Assembly: GCF_014773485.1 (NCBI RefSeq)
Contig: NZ_JACXBP010000003.1
Location: forward strand, 310,001 to 374,000
Length of the DNA: 64,000 nt
Direction: 5' to 3'
Source: Erwinia aphidicola
GTDB lineage: Bacteria; Pseudomonadota; Gammaproteobacteria; Enterobacterales; Enterobacteriaceae
Shown here: positions 38,565 through 47,960 of the stretch, one piece after another
Layout: every line of letters begins with the position of its first letter
Numbering within the stretch: position 1 is the first letter of the stretch
Position numbers and translations under genes: made by a program
The notes under the pieces: model-generated
Seen by the model: only the letters and a program-made list of their open reading frames with translations
Database searches by the model: none
Told to the model about the DNA's origin: nothing

Positions 38565-40199
38565 ATGGCGAGCTATTACATTGGTGTGGATGTGGGAACG
38601 GGCAGCGCACGCGCGGGGATTTTCGATATCACCGGGCGCATGATGGGCCAGGCCAGCCGTGAAATTGATATGTATCGCCCACAGGCCAATTTTGTCGAGC
38701 AGTCCTCCGACAATATCTGGCAGGCGGTTTGCCAGGCGGTGCGCGATGCGATTAACCAGAGCAATATTAACCCGGTGCAGATTAAAGGGCTGGGCTTTGA
38801 TGCCACCTGTTCGCTGGTGGTACTGGATAAAGAAGGCAAGCCGCTGACGGTCAGTCCGTCCGGTCGTAATGAGCAGAACATCATCGTCTGGATGGACCAC
38901 CGCGCCATCGTGCAGGCCGAGCGCATTAATGCCTTAAAACATCCGGTGCTCGATTACGTGGGTGGCGTAATCTCCCCGGAGATGCAGACTCCGAAGCTGC
39001 TGTGGCTGAAACAGCATATGCCCGCCAGCTGGCAGAATATCGGCCATCTGTTCGACCTGCCCGACTTCCTGACCTGGCGCGCCACGGCGGACGAAACCCG
39101 CTCGCTTTGTTCGCTGGTGTGTAAATGGACCTACCTTGCCCACCAGGACGGCTGGGATGCCAGCTACTTTAAACAGATTGGGCTGGATGACCTGCTGGAG
39201 CGCGACGCGGCTAAAATTGGCAGTGAAGTGAAAAGCATGGGCGAACCGCTTGGGCGAGGGCTGACCCAGCGCGCCGCCGGCGAGCTAGGCCTGTTGCCCG
39301 GCACGGCGGTTAGCGCCTCGATCATTGATGCGCACGCTGGCAGCCTTGGCACCCTGGGTGCCGCCGGGCCGTCCGGCGAGCTGGCTGATTTTGACCGTCG
39401 CATCGCGCTTATTGGCGGCACCTCCACCGGTCATATGGCGATCTCCCGCGAGCCGCGCTTTATCAAAGGTGTTTGGGGGCCCTACTTCTCGGCGGTGCTG
39501 CCAGACTTTTGGTTGAATGAAGGCGGCCAGTCAGCAACCGGGGCGCTGATCGACCACGTTATCCAATCGCACCCCTGCTACGCCACGCTGCGCGAACAGG
39601 GAAAAACTCAGGATAAAACCATTTATGAAGTGCTGAATGGCCTGCTGCGCAGTATGGCGGGTGAAGCGGATAAGATCGCCTTTCTCACGCAGGATATCCA
39701 TATGCTGCCCTATTTCCACGGCAACCGTTCGCCGCGGGCGAATCCGAATCTGACCGGAATGCTTACCGGATTGAAGCTGTCGCGTACCCCGGAAGATATG
39801 GCGCTCCATTATCTGGCCACCATCCAGGCGATTGCGCTCGGCACGCGCCACATTATTGAGACCATGAACCAGACGGGTTACAGCATCGATACCATTATGG
39901 CCAGCGGTGGCGGCACGAAAAACCCAATTTTCGTGCAGGAGCATGCCAACGCCACCGGCTGCACGATGCTGCTGGCGGAAGAGAGCGAATCAATGCTGCT
40001 GGGCAGCGCGATGATGGGCACGGTGGCCGCAGGCGTATATGACTCACTGCCGGAAGCCATGAATGCCATGAGCCGGATTGGCAAAACCGTCACCCCGCAA
40101 ACCAACGAAATCAAACGCTACTACGATCGTAAATACCGCGTGTTCCGTGAGATGTATCACGACCATATGAAATATCAGCAGATGATGCAGGAGGCCTGA
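38565..40199 (+). CDS. FGGY-family pentulose kinase (D-ribulokinase-like)
   Basis: 544 residues, a length typical of the FGGY subfamily that includes human FGGY and Yersinia YpCarbK (D-ribulose kinases). The N-terminal phosphate motif is GVDVGTGSARAGIFD (about 7-21). A probable catalytic Asp is D255 in IIDAHAGSLGTLG. LIGGTSTGHM and the C-terminal adenosine motif SGGGTKNP (from S447) follow. It would phosphorylate the imported pentulose or pentitol inside the cell. Start codon overlap with the SIS gene (TGATG) couples them. Confidence 0.9.
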   Translation: MASYYIGVDVGTGSARAGIFDITGRMMGQASREIDMYRPQANFVEQSSDNIWQAVCQAVRDAINQSNINPVQIKGLGFDATCSLVVLDKEGKPLTVSPSGRNEQNIIVWMDHRAIVQAERINALKHPVLDYVGGVISPEMQTPKLLWLKQHMPASWQNIGHLFDLPDFLTWRATADETRSLCSLVCKWTYLAHQDGWDASYFKQIGLDDLLERDAAKIGSEVKSMGEPLGRGLTQRAAGELGLLPGTAVSASIIDAHAGSLGTLGAAGPSGELADFDRRIALIGGTSTGHMAISREPRFIKGVWGPYFSAVLPDFWLNEGGQSATGALIDHVIQSHPCYATLREQGKTQDKTIYEVLNGLLRSMAGEADKIAFLTQDIHMLPYFHGNRSPRANPNLTGMLTGLKLSRTPEDMALHYLATIQAIALGTRHIIETMNQTGYSIDTIMASGGGTKNPIFVQEHANATGCTMLLAEESESMLLGSAMMGTVAAGVYDSLPEAMNAMSRIGKTVTPQTNEIKRYYDRKYRVFREMYHDHMKYQQMMQEA

Positions 40200-40804
40200 T
40201 GGATGCACAACAGAGCTGGCAGCAGGCCTGCGCGGGCTGGCAAAGTTATCGGCAAGCGCTAAGCGCGCTGGAGCAGCAGCTCGACCGTCAGCAGTGGCAG
40301 GCGGTGCTTGATGCCCTTGCCCATTGTCGCGGAAAAATCGCCGTCACCGGCATCGGCACTTCCGGCATCGCGGCGCGTAAAATCGCCCATATGCTGGCCT
40401 GCGTTGAGCACCCTGCCATCTGGCTGAGCGCCGCCGATGCTGCGCACGGTGACATCGGTTTTCTGCGCGCCGATGACGTGCTGATTATGCTGTCGCGCGG
40501 CGGCAATTCCGATGAGCTGACGCGCCTGCTGCCGACGCTTAAAGCCAAAGGCACCCTGCTGATTAGCGTGACCGAAAACGCTGATTCGGCGATTGCCCAC
40601 GCGGCAGATTTGCTGCTGCTCATGCCGAAAACGCAGGAGATCGACCCGCTAAACATGCTGGCGACCACCTCCATCATCAGCGTACTGGCGGTGTTCGATG
40701 CGATGATTGCCGTGCTGATGGAATACAGCGGCTATGACAGGCAAACACTGCTGGCGGTGCACCCGGGCGGCAATGTCGGGAAGATCCTGCGCGAAGAGCA
40801 ATAG
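40199..40804 (+). CDS. SIS-domain sugar-phosphate isomerase (arabinose-5-phosphate isomerase-like)
   Basis: 201 residues, a single SIS domain without CBS repeats, while KdsD/GutQ carry two CBS domains. Similar motifs: ITGIGTSGIAARKIAHML-type loop (VTGIGTSGIAARK), AADAAHGDIGFL and HPGGNVGKIL. Against E. coli KdsD, the Glu of the middle motif (QEIDPL) and the His of HPGG align. The Lys of GKSG is Thr here (GTSG) and the Glu of NSGESSE is Asn (GGNSDE). So the reaction may differ from Ru5P/A5P interconversion. Last gene of the operon. Confidence 0.85.
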   Translation: MDAQQSWQQACAGWQSYRQALSALEQQLDRQQWQAVLDALAHCRGKIAVTGIGTSGIAARKIAHMLACVEHPAIWLSAADAAHGDIGFLRADDVLIMLSRGGNSDELTRLLPTLKAKGTLLISVTENADSAIAHAADLLLLMPKTQEIDPLNMLATTSIISVLAVFDAMIAVLMEYSGYDRQTLLAVHPGGNVGKILREEQ

Positions 40805-40838
40805 AAAGGGTGCTTAAGGACAGTGCATCGCCACACCG

Positions 40839-40860
40839 AAAAGGCGGGATTGCTCCCGCC
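40839..40860 (-). terminator. Terminator of hok/mok mRNA
   Basis: On the minus strand, GGCGGGA (40860-40854) pairs with TCCCGCC (40849-40843), followed by TTTT (40842-40839). It lies just past the hok stop. Confidence 0.8.
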
Positions 40861-40871
40861 TCCGGCTGCTC

Positions 40872-41027
40872 TTACTTCTGCGGGTCGCAGGCCATAAACG
40901 CAGCCACCTCTGCGATACCGGCGCGGATCCGCACCTCACACAGGTCCTTCCTCGTCACCAGAACGGCGGCCAGCGCCGTCATACAGAGGATGATAAGGGC
41001 GATAAAGATCGCCTTGTGCTGTTTCAT
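40872..41027 (-). CDS. hok: Hok/Gef-family type I toxin (HokC-like)
   Basis: 51 residues. It starts MKQHKAIFIALIILCMTALA, then LVTRKDLCEVRIRAG and EVAAFMACDPQK. This is the full Hok/Gef family pattern: an N-terminal TM helix (about 6-24), T-R-K-x-L-C-E and E-V-A-A-F. It resembles E. coli HokC closely over the N-terminus. GGAGAGCAACC precedes the ATG. Membrane-depolarising toxin, translated only when the antisense Sok RNA is absent. Mok overlaps it in another frame. Confidence 0.92.
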   Translation of the reverse strand: MKQHKAIFIALIILCMTALAAVLVTRKDLCEVRIRAGIAEVAAFMACDPQK

Positions 41028-41082
41028 GGTTGCTCTCCTTGTCTTGCGACGGGTAAGACGCTAACCTGATGTTGCTAAGCAT
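40936..41082 (-). CDS. mok: Mok overlapping reading frame
   Basis: 48 codons from ATG 41082, in the +1 frame relative to hok, ending with TGA at 40936 inside hok. It starts MLSNIRLASYPSQDKESNHE. In known hok loci, translation of Mok is required for hok translation and is blocked by Sok. In plasmid R1 mok also overlaps hok in another frame. Confidence 0.75.
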   Translation of the reverse strand: MLSNIRLASYPSQDKESNHETAQGDLYRPYHPLYDGAGRRSGDEEGPV

Positions 41083-41130
41083 AGGATAGGCCTCGGGTTG
41101 ATTGAAAAATCACTCGGGGCTTTTCTCTTT
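41083..41130 (+). ncRNA. sok: Sok-like antisense RNA
   Basis: Transcribed on the plus strand opposite the mok start. Contains the hairpin GCCTCGGGTTGATT (41090-41103) with AATCACTCGGGGC (41108-41120), then TTTTCTCTTT, an intrinsic terminator. The sequence GCCTCGGGTTGAT...CACTCGGGGCTTTTCTCT is what I recall of E. coli sokB/sokC, and CTTTCTGCC (41127-41135) inverts with GGCAGAAAG (41157-41165) as in R1. The exact 5' end is uncertain. Confidence 0.75.
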
Positions 41131-41280
41131 CTGCCGTCTGCAAACAGCATGCTTAAGGCAGAAAGCCTCAAGCACCCGCAGGCATATTACTTATCTCCCG
41201 CTTTATCTCTGCTGAATAAGTGCGCAAAAAAGGAAAGCGCGGTTGCTCTGTGCTAGCCTGCTGATATTCAACGATGACGG

Positions 41281-41655
41281 ATGCTGGCAATGGACGGACA
41301 ACAGATACAGAAAATCGCGATGCGCATCGCACAGGAGCTACCCGCTGCTGAGCTGTGCTACCCGTTCGGGCCGGAGTATGAGGTGTTCAAGGTACGCGGC
41401 AAGATGTTTGCCCTGATGGCGCAGGTGCGCGGCGAGAGGGTGGTGAACCTGAAATGCCGCCCGCAAGATGGCGAACTGCATCGCGTGATTTATGACAGCA
41501 TCCACGCCGGCTACCATATGAATAAGCGCCACTGGATTTCGATTTATGCCGGAGAGCAGATAAGCGAAGGATTGATCAAACAGCTGGTGGAAGAGTCATA
41601 CGACCTGGTGGTTGCCGGGCTGCCGAAGCGCTTACGGCCAATGGAAAAACGCTGA
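41281..41655 (+). CDS. MmcQ/YjbR-family protein
   Basis: 124 residues, a YjbR-like fold; YPFGPEYEVFKVRGKMFALM, NLKCRPQDGELHRVIYDSI and HMNKRHWISIYAG match the family (E. coli YjbR 118 residues), sometimes called a DNA-binding fold. Function unknown. A second ATG (41290, MDGQQIQ) is possible. Convergent with fabB and ended by a shared terminator. Confidence 0.85.
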   Translation: MLAMDGQQIQKIAMRIAQELPAAELCYPFGPEYEVFKVRGKMFALMAQVRGERVVNLKCRPQDGELHRVIYDSIHAGYHMNKRHWISIYAGEQISEGLIKQLVEESYDLVVAGLPKRLRPMEKR

Positions 41656-41678
41656 TTTACCTGAGAGGTAAAAAAAAA

Positions 41679-41705
41679 GGGGAGACTTTACAGTCTCCCC
41701 TTTTT
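41679..41705. terminator. Bidirectional intrinsic terminator between YjbR-like gene and fabB
   Basis: GGGGAGACT (41679-41687) pairs with AGTCTCCCC (41692-41700) over four bases, with TTTTT after it and nine A's before it (41670-41678). It works for both convergent genes. Confidence 0.95.
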
Positions 41706-41716
41706 ATTTCGGCAGA

Positions 41717-42940
41717 TTACGCCAGTTTACGCATCACCAGGGTGGCGTTGGTGCCACCGAAGCCGAAGCTGTTTGACATCACGGTGGTCAGCTTACGCTC
41801 GGTAGGCTTCATCACGATGTCCAGGCCTTCGGCCGCCGGGTCCAGCTCATCAATGTTGATGCTTGGCGCAACGAAACCGTGCTCCAGCATCAGCAGTGAA
41901 TAGATAGCTTCCTGCACGCCAGCGGCACCCAGAGAGTGGCCGGTCATGGCTTTAGTGGCTGACATGGCCGGGGTTTTGTCCGGGAACACGGCGCGAATTG
42001 CGCCCAGCTCTTTCACGTCGCCGACCGGGGTAGAGGTACCGTGGGTGTTCAGGTAGTCGATTGGGGTATCCACGCCTTCCATCGCCATACGCATGCAGCG
42101 CATTGCGCCTTCACCTGATGGAGCCACCATATCAGCCCCGTCAGAGGTTGCGCCGTAGCCGACGATTTCAGCGTAAATGTGCGCGCCGCGTGCCAGAGCA
42201 TGTTCCAGCTCTTCCACCACCACCATACCGCCGCCGCCAGCAATGACGAAGCCGTCACGCTGCTGATCGTAGGTACGCGACGCTTTTTCTGGCGTGTCGT
42301 TGTACCTGGTGGACAGGGCGCCCATCGCATCAAACTCACAGGACATTTCCCAGCACAGCTCTTCGCCGCCGCCAGCAAACACGATGTCCTGCTTGCCCAG
42401 CTGGATCTGCTCTACCGCGTTACCGATGCAGTGTGCAGAGGTGGCGCAGGCGGAGCTGATAGAGTAGTTAACACCGTGGATTTTGAACGGGGTAGCCAGG
42501 CAGGCAGACACGCCGGATGCCATCGCTTTGGTCACCATGTAAGGGCCAACGCCGCGCAGGCCTTTAGCGCGCATACCGTCAACGCTGGCAGCCTGATAGA
42601 ACGGAGAACCGCCGCCGGAACCGGCAACCAGGCCCACGCGTGGGTTGTTCTGGTACTGCTCGTCAGTCAGGCCGGCATCTTTCACCGCGTCCTGCATGGA
42701 GAGGAAAGCATAAATTGACGCATCGCTCATAAAACGCAGCATTTTGCGGTCAATACGCGCCGCAATGTCTTCTTTAGACAACTTAACATTGCCCCAGACG
42801 TGACTACGCATGCCGGAATCTTTCAGCTCCTGCGAGAAGGTAATACCAGAGCGTCCTTCACGCAATGATGCCAGAACTTCCTCTTGGTTATTACCAATAC
42901 TGGAAACGATCCCTAAGCCAGTAATCACAGCACGTTTCAT
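41717..42940 (-). CDS. fabB: Beta-ketoacyl-ACP synthase I FabB
   Basis: Condensing enzyme essential for unsaturated fatty-acid synthesis. 407 residues (E. coli 406). Active-site Cys in [15 protein letters not shown]. The His residues are in [16 protein letters not shown] and [12 protein letters not shown]. The promoter region holds FabR- and FadR-like sites. Confidence 0.98.
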   Translation of the reverse strand: MKRAVITGLGIVSSIGNNQEEVLASLREGRSGITFSQELKDSGMRSHVWGNVKLSKEDIAARIDRKMLRFMSDASIYAFLSMQDAVKDAGLTDEQYQNNPRVGLVAGSGGGSPFYQAASVDGMRAKGLRGVGPYMVTKAMASGVSACLATPFKIHGVNYSISSACATSAHCIGNAVEQIQLGKQDIVFAGGGEELCWEMSCEFDAMGALSTRYNDTPEKASRTYDQQRDGFVIAGGGGMVVVEELEHALARGAHIYAEIVGYGATSDGADMVAPSGEGAMRCMRMAMEGVDTPIDYLNTHGTSTPVGDVKELGAIRAVFPDKTPAMSATKAMTGHSLGAAGVQEAIYSLLMLEHGFVAPSINIDELDPAAEGLDIVMKPTERKLTTVMSNSFGFGGTNATLVMRKLA

Positions 42941-42983
42941 TCAATACCTCTTCCACTTCTAATTAGGATTCGACTGGCACTCT

Positions 42984-43001
42984 AGCTTACAGTTGTACGC
43001 C
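42984..43001. promoter_or_regulatory. FabR operator of fabB
   Basis: AGCTTACAGTTGTACGCC; the inner TACA...TGTA matches the FabR palindrome seen at E. coli fabB (GCGTACA..TGTA). It lies 44-61 bases before the fabB start. Confidence 0.65.
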
Positions 43002-43002
43002 G

Positions 43003-43019
43003 AACAAGTCCGATCAGCA
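43003..43019 (-). promoter_or_regulatory. FadR site of fabB
   Basis: On the minus strand this reads TGCTGATCGGACTTGTT; it agrees with the FadR consensus AACTGGTCNGACCNGTT in 12 of 15 defined positions. FadR activates fabB in E. coli. Confidence 0.6.
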
Positions 43020-43095
43020 GATTCCTTGTGTAAATTTGCGTAGGGTCAACCACATCGTTAAAATCGCGCCACTGCCTGAGCAATGAGCCTTTGCC

Positions 43096-45096
43096 GTGAA
43101 AACCGCACCAATAGAGTACGCTGAGCTAAGCTGGAACGATCAGGGTACACCTGTATCCCGAGTATTTGATGATGTTTACTTCTCTAACCAGAATGGTCTT
43201 AAAGAGACGCGTTATGTATTTCTCGGCAACAATGGTCTGCCTGAGCGTTTTGCTCATCATTCGCGTGATTTATTCATCACCGCGGAAACCGGCTTTGGCA
43301 CCGGTCTGAATTTTCTCACCCTATGGCAGGCTTTTGACGCCTTTCGGCAAGCGCAGCCAGACGCTACGGTACAGCGTTTGCACTTTATAAGCTGTGAGAA
43401 GTTTCCGTTAAGCGCCAGCGACCTGGCGGCAGCCCATGCCAGCTGGCCGGAGCTGGAAAATTATGCACGCCAGCTGCAGGCACAGTGGCCCGAAGCGCTG
43501 CCGGGCTGTCAGCGCCTGCTGCTGGACGGCGGCCGCATCACGCTTGACCTGTGGTTTGGCGATATTAACCAGCTTATTCACACTTTTGATGACACCCTGA
43601 ATCAGCAAGTTGATGCCTGGTTCCTCGACGGCTTCGCCCCGGCGAAAAACCCCGATATGTGGACTCAGGAGCTGTTCGACTGCATGGCAAGGCTGGCGCG
43701 CCCTGGCTGCACGCTGGCGACCTTTACCGCCGCCGGATTTGTGCGCCGTGGGCTGAATCAGGCCGGGTTCGCGGTGCGCAAATGCAAAGGCTTTGGTGAA
43801 AAACGCGACATGCTGGCAGGCTATCTGCCCGCTGCGGTGGTCACCACCGCGCAGGCTCCGTGGTATGCCCGCCCTGCCGCCGATGGCGATGATATTGCGA
43901 TCGCCGGAGGCGGTATTGCCAGTGCGCTGCTGGCGCTGGCGCTGCTGCGGCGCGGCAAACGGGTGACGCTCTACTGCGCCGATGCCCTGCCGGCACAGGG
44001 TGCTTCAGGCAATCGTCAGGGCGCACTCTACCCGCTGCTCAACGACCACGACCCGGCGCTGGCGCAGCTGTTCCCTGCCGCCTTTACCTTTGCACGGCGC
44101 CTGTATGACCAGCTGGACCTCGCTTTCGAACACGACTGGTGCGGCGTGACGCAGCTGGCGTGGGATGAGAAAAGCGCGCAGAAGATTGAAAAAATGCTGC
44201 AGATGGGCCTGCCGCACAGCATCGCGTACGCGGTGGATCGGGCGGAAGCGGAAGCGCTCTGCGGTGTGCCGACCGGCTGTGGTGGCATCACCTATCCCCT
44301 CGGCGGCTGGCTCTCCCCCGCTGAACTGACCGCCGCGCTGTGGCAGCTGGCGCAGCAGCAGGGGGCGCAGCTCAACTGGCAGCACGAAATCACACAGCTG
44401 AATGAAGCTGAACAGGGCTGGCAGCTGCACTTTGCCACCCAGCCTGCACGCCATCACCGTAACCTGGTGCTCGCGACCGGTCACCGGCTGGCGCAGTTCA
44501 CGCAGAGCGAAAAACTGCCGGTGAATGCCGTCGGTGGCCAGGTCAGCCACGTGCCGACCACGCCTGCCCTGACCTCTTTGCAGCAGGTGCTGTGCTACGA
44601 CGGTTATCTCACCCCCGTCAGCCCGCACTACCAGCAGCACTGTATAGGTGCCAGCTATCATCGTGGCGCCACTGACGCCGAATACCGCGCAGAGGACCAG
44701 CAGGAAAACCGCGAGCGCCTGCTGCGCTGCCTGCCCGGGGAACAATGGCCTGAAGAGATTGATATCAGTGGCGCAGAGGCCCGCTGCGGGGTGCGTGCCG
44801 CCACGCGCGATCATCTGCCGATGATTGGCGCACTGCCGGACTACAGCGCCACCCTGGCGCAGTATGTCACGCTTGCTCAGCAGCCGCAGCAGGCAGGCAC
44901 TGCACCGGCCCATCAGGGGCTGTTTATTCTGGGAGGGCTGGGCTCTCGCGGGTTATGCAGCGGACCGCTGGCGGCCGAAGTGCTGGCGGCTCAGCTGTGT
45001 GATGAACCTATCCCGCTCGACAATGCCACGCTGGCGGCCACCAGCCCCAATCGTTTCTGGGTACGGCGACTGTTGAAAGGGCGCCCCGTGGAATAG
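43096..45096 (+). CDS. mnmC: Bifunctional tRNA 5-methylaminomethyl-2-thiouridine enzyme MnmC
   Basis: 666 residues (E. coli 668), GTG start at 43096. The N-terminal methyltransferase half (about 1-245) has [15 protein letters not shown] and [15 protein letters not shown]. The C-terminal FAD-dependent half (about 258-660) has [19 protein letters not shown]. It removes the carboxymethyl group of cmnm5s2U34 and then methylates nm5s2U to mnm5s2U. Divergent from fabB, as in E. coli. Confidence 0.96.
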   Translation: MKTAPIEYAELSWNDQGTPVSRVFDDVYFSNQNGLKETRYVFLGNNGLPERFAHHSRDLFITAETGFGTGLNFLTLWQAFDAFRQAQPDATVQRLHFISCEKFPLSASDLAAAHASWPELENYARQLQAQWPEALPGCQRLLLDGGRITLDLWFGDINQLIHTFDDTLNQQVDAWFLDGFAPAKNPDMWTQELFDCMARLARPGCTLATFTAAGFVRRGLNQAGFAVRKCKGFGEKRDMLAGYLPAAVVTTAQAPWYARPAADGDDIAIAGGGIASALLALALLRRGKRVTLYCADALPAQGASGNRQGALYPLLNDHDPALAQLFPAAFTFARRLYDQLDLAFEHDWCGVTQLAWDEKSAQKIEKMLQMGLPHSIAYAVDRAEAEALCGVPTGCGGITYPLGGWLSPAELTAALWQLAQQQGAQLNWQHEITQLNEAEQGWQLHFATQPARHHRNLVLATGHRLAQFTQSEKLPVNAVGGQVSHVPTTPALTSLQQVLCYDGYLTPVSPHYQQHCIGASYHRGATDAEYRAEDQQENRERLLRCLPGEQWPEEIDISGAEARCGVRAATRDHLPMIGALPDYSATLAQYVTLAQQPQQAGTAPAHQGLFILGGLGSRGLCSGPLAAEVLAAQLCDEPIPLDNATLAATSPNRFWVRRLLKGRPVE

Positions 45097-45176
45097 GGTA
45101 AGAATTATCTTTGCGCTAAGGTGCTATCGCCAGCAAACCAGCTTAACTAAAGCACAATAAATAGCATAAAATCCGT

Positions 45177-45205
45177 AATTGCCCTTGAGTTCTTCAGGGG
45201 CAATT
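45177..45205. terminator. Hairpin between mnmC and molybdenum hydroxylase genes
   Basis: AATTGCCCTTGA (45177-45188) pairs with TCAGGGGCAATT (45194-45205), one T-G wobble, five-base loop. No U-run. Probably ends mnmC or forms the leader of the next operon. Confidence 0.5.
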
Positions 45206-45231
45206 CGCTCCCCCGCCGGGGTAATCAACGG

Positions 45232-45717
45232 ATGATTCAAGCTATGTATTTCACACTTAACGGCCAGCACGTCACTCTTGATGACGCGCACTCAAACACC
45301 CCGCTTCTCTATATTCTGCGCAACGACTTCCAGCTTAACGGCCCGAAATACGGCTGCGGCATCGGTGAATGCGGCGCCTGTACTATCACTATCGATGGCG
45401 TCGCTGCGCGCTCCTGCAGCGTACCTGCTCACACCGTGGCCGGAAAACAGGTCACCACTCTGGAAGGGCTGGCCGATGGCGAGAAGCTGCATCCGGTGCA
45501 GCAGAGCTTTATCGATGAACAGGCTGCGCAGTGTGGCTACTGCACTAATGGCATGATCATGACGCTGGTCGCGCTGTTCAGGCGCGAGCCCCAGGCCTGT
45601 GAACAACAAATAAAAAATGAGCTGGCGTTTAACCTCTGCCGCTGCGGTACGCATCTGGAAATTTTGCGCGCCGCGCAGAAAGCCCGTGACATTATCAGCG
45701 GGGAGCAGAAGCCATGA
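45232..45717 (+). CDS. [2Fe-2S] subunit of a molybdenum hydroxylase
   Basis: 161 residues. An N-terminal plant-type ferredoxin domain (CGIGECGACTITIDG plus a later Cys) and a C-terminal helical domain with CGYCTNGMIM and CRCGTH carry the two [2Fe-2S] clusters. Family of IorA/NicA/AldF small subunits. Starts at ATG 45232 or 45244; neither has a strong site. Overlaps the large-subunit gene by four bases. Confidence 0.93.
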   Translation: MIQAMYFTLNGQHVTLDDAHSNTPLLYILRNDFQLNGPKYGCGIGECGACTITIDGVAARSCSVPAHTVAGKQVTTLEGLADGEKLHPVQQSFIDEQAAQCGYCTNGMIMTLVALFRREPQACEQQIKNELAFNLCRCGTHLEILRAAQKARDIISGEQKP

Positions 45718-47960
45718 ACCTGTTTAATCTCACCCGCCGCCGCCTGTTAAAGGCCGGGGGCGTCATCAGCGTCAGCACGCTATTACCCCAGACAACATTC
45801 GCGCAGGCACAATCGTTAACGCTCCCTGAGCGCCCGCTTAATCGCATGGACAGCTTTATCGCGCTGGCTGCCGATGGCAACGTCACCGCCTTTAACGGCC
45901 ACGTCGATCTCGGCACCGGCGTGCGCACTGCCTTAGCCCAATACGTTGCCGATGCGCTCGACGTGCCCTTCCACTCTGTCACCATGATCCTTGGCGATAC
46001 CGCACTGACGCCGGATCAGGGACCCACCATCGCCAGCGCCACGCTACAGGTTACGGCCGTGCCGCTGCGCCAGGCCGCCAGCCAGCTGCGTCAACAGCTG
46101 ATGCAGCTGGCAGCCAAAGTGTTAAACGTTGCGCCTGGCCAGCTGCGCAGCGAAGCCGGCTGGGTTTTCGACAGCAGCCATCCGCAACGCCGCCTGAGCT
46201 ATGGCCAGCTTGCCAGCCGCGAAGACACTCATCTGCCGCTGGATACCTCCATTGCGCTACATACTGCTAAGCCTCGCTACGTGGGCAAATCGGTGCCGCG
46301 CGTGGATATCCCGGCCAAAGTGAGCGGCCAGCTCACCTGGATTCACGATCTGCGCGTGCCGGGCATGCTGCACGGCCGCGTTATCCGCCCGCCCTACGGC
46401 GGCGCCGACAGCAGCGCCCCACTCGGCAATAGCCTGCTGGCGGTGGATGAACATTCGATTGCTCATCTGCCGGGCATCGTCAAAGTAGTGGTTAACGGAG
46501 ATTTTGTCGGCGTGGTGGCCCAGCGAGAGGAGCAGGCTATCGCCGCGATGTACGCGCTGAAAGTACGCTGGCAGCCCTGGGCCGGGCTGCCGGAGCTCGG
46601 GCTGGACCAGCTGCATCAGACGCTGAGCAACTGTGCCAAAACAGCGCGCGTGCTGCGCGACGATCCAGGAACCGATCTTGCCCTGAAGCTGCGCCATATT
46701 AGCGTGGATGCCGATTACGTCTGGCCCTATCAGCTGCACGCCTCCATTGGTCCCTCCTGCGCGGTAGCCGACATCACTGACGACCGCGCACGGGTGTGGT
46801 CCGGCACGCAGAACCCGCACGACCTGCGCAAAGATATTGCCCTGCTGCTGGGGCGCGATGCCGCGGTAGTTGAAATTAAGCGTATGGAAGCCTCTGGCTG
46901 TTATGGCCGCAACTGTGCCGATGACGTCGCCGCCGATGCTGCGCTGCTGTCGCAGGCAGCGGGCGTGCCGGTGCGGGTGCAGCTGATGCGCGAGCAGGAA
47001 GCAGCATGGGAGCCGAAAGGCACCGGTCAGCTGATCCGCGTGCGCGGCGGGCTGGATCGCATGATGAATATCTCCAGCTACGAGCTGCGCACCTGCTATC
47101 CATCCAACAACGCGACCACGCTGCCGCTGCTGCTGACCGGTAAAGTCCCTAACCTGCCCGTGGTGCAGTCGATGGGGGACCGCACGGCCGTTCCGGCCTA
47201 TCATTTCCCACACATGCGTATGATCTGTGAGGATGCCGCCCCGCTGGTGCGCGCCTCCTGGATGCGCGGCGTTTCGGCCCTGCCGAACGTTTTCGCGCAT
47301 GAGAGCTGGATGGATGAAATCGCGTGGCACACCGGGCGCGATCCGATCGATCTGCGGCTGGGCTATCTCACTGATTCTCGTGCCGTGGCCCTGATTGATG
47401 CGGTCAAAAAAATGGCGCGCTGGCAGCCTGGCCCGCCGCATCGCCAGCAGCAGCAGCAGGGTGACTGGCTGCACGGGCGTGGATTTGCCTGGGCACGATA
47501 CATCCACAGTCAGTTTCCCGGCTTCGGTGCCGCCTGGGCTGCCTGGGTGTGTGACCTGCGGGTGAACCGCCTGAGCGGTGAGATCAAACTCGAGAAGATT
47601 TTTGTCAGCCACGACTGTGGGCAGATAGTTAATCCGGCCGGGGTACGCCACCAGGTCCACGGCAATATTGTGCAGTGCGCCAGCAGAGTGCTGAAAGAGT
47701 TCGCCACTTTTGATGGCAGCGGCACCACCTCACTCGAATGGGGCAGCTACCCACTGCTACGCTTCGATGAACTGCCGCAGGTGGAGATCAATCTGCTGGA
47801 TTATCCCGACGAACCGGCAATGGGGGCCGGTGAGTCTGCCTCGGTACCGGGCGCGGCTGCGATTGCCAATGCGCTGTTTGACGCAACCGGCGTGCGCTTC
47901 CGTGCGCCACCGTTTACTCCGGATCGGGTATTACGTGAACTACAGGGAAGTGAAGCATGA
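45714..47960 (+). CDS. Molybdopterin-binding large subunit of a periplasmic hydroxylase (IorB/NicB/AldG-like)
   Basis: 748 residues. TRRRLLKAGG at residues 7-16 is a twin-arginine signal, so the complex is exported folded to the periplasm. The xanthine-oxidase-type fold follows; the catalytic Glu is E707 in MGAGESASVPGAAA. DHS-type channel motifs are recognised as HVDLGTGVRTAL and GCYGRNCADDVAADAAL. Homologues act on nicotinate, isoquinoline or aldehydes; the substrate is not determined. With the 2Fe-2S and cytochrome subunits it passes electrons out. Confidence 0.92.
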   Translation: MNLFNLTRRRLLKAGGVISVSTLLPQTTFAQAQSLTLPERPLNRMDSFIALAADGNVTAFNGHVDLGTGVRTALAQYVADALDVPFHSVTMILGDTALTPDQGPTIASATLQVTAVPLRQAASQLRQQLMQLAAKVLNVAPGQLRSEAGWVFDSSHPQRRLSYGQLASREDTHLPLDTSIALHTAKPRYVGKSVPRVDIPAKVSGQLTWIHDLRVPGMLHGRVIRPPYGGADSSAPLGNSLLAVDEHSIAHLPGIVKVVVNGDFVGVVAQREEQAIAAMYALKVRWQPWAGLPELGLDQLHQTLSNCAKTARVLRDDPGTDLALKLRHISVDADYVWPYQLHASIGPSCAVADITDDRARVWSGTQNPHDLRKDIALLLGRDAAVVEIKRMEASGCYGRNCADDVAADAALLSQAAGVPVRVQLMREQEAAWEPKGTGQLIRVRGGLDRMMNISSYELRTCYPSNNATTLPLLLTGKVPNLPVVQSMGDRTAVPAYHFPHMRMICEDAAPLVRASWMRGVSALPNVFAHESWMDEIAWHTGRDPIDLRLGYLTDSRAVALIDAVKKMARWQPGPPHRQQQQQGDWLHGRGFAWARYIHSQFPGFGAAWAAWVCDLRVNRLSGEIKLEKIFVSHDCGQIVNPAGVRHQVHGNIVQCASRVLKEFATFDGSGTTSLEWGSYPLLRFDELPQVEINLLDYPDEPAMGAGESASVPGAAAIANALFDATGVRFRAPPFTPDRVLRELQGSEA

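Noticed and set aside
40810..41064. 84-codon plus-strand frame over the hok region
   Set aside because: It is antisense to the clear hok/mok genes, contains no recognisable domain and lacks a ribosome binding site.
44005..44913. 302-codon minus-strand frame within mnmC
   Set aside because: MnmC is unambiguous on the plus strand; the antisense product is low complexity and matches no family I know.
46257..47660. 467-codon minus-strand frame inside the molybdenum subunit gene
   Set aside because: It is a shadow of a GC-rich coding region; the plus-strand frame has the Tat signal, the catalytic Glu and operon overlaps.
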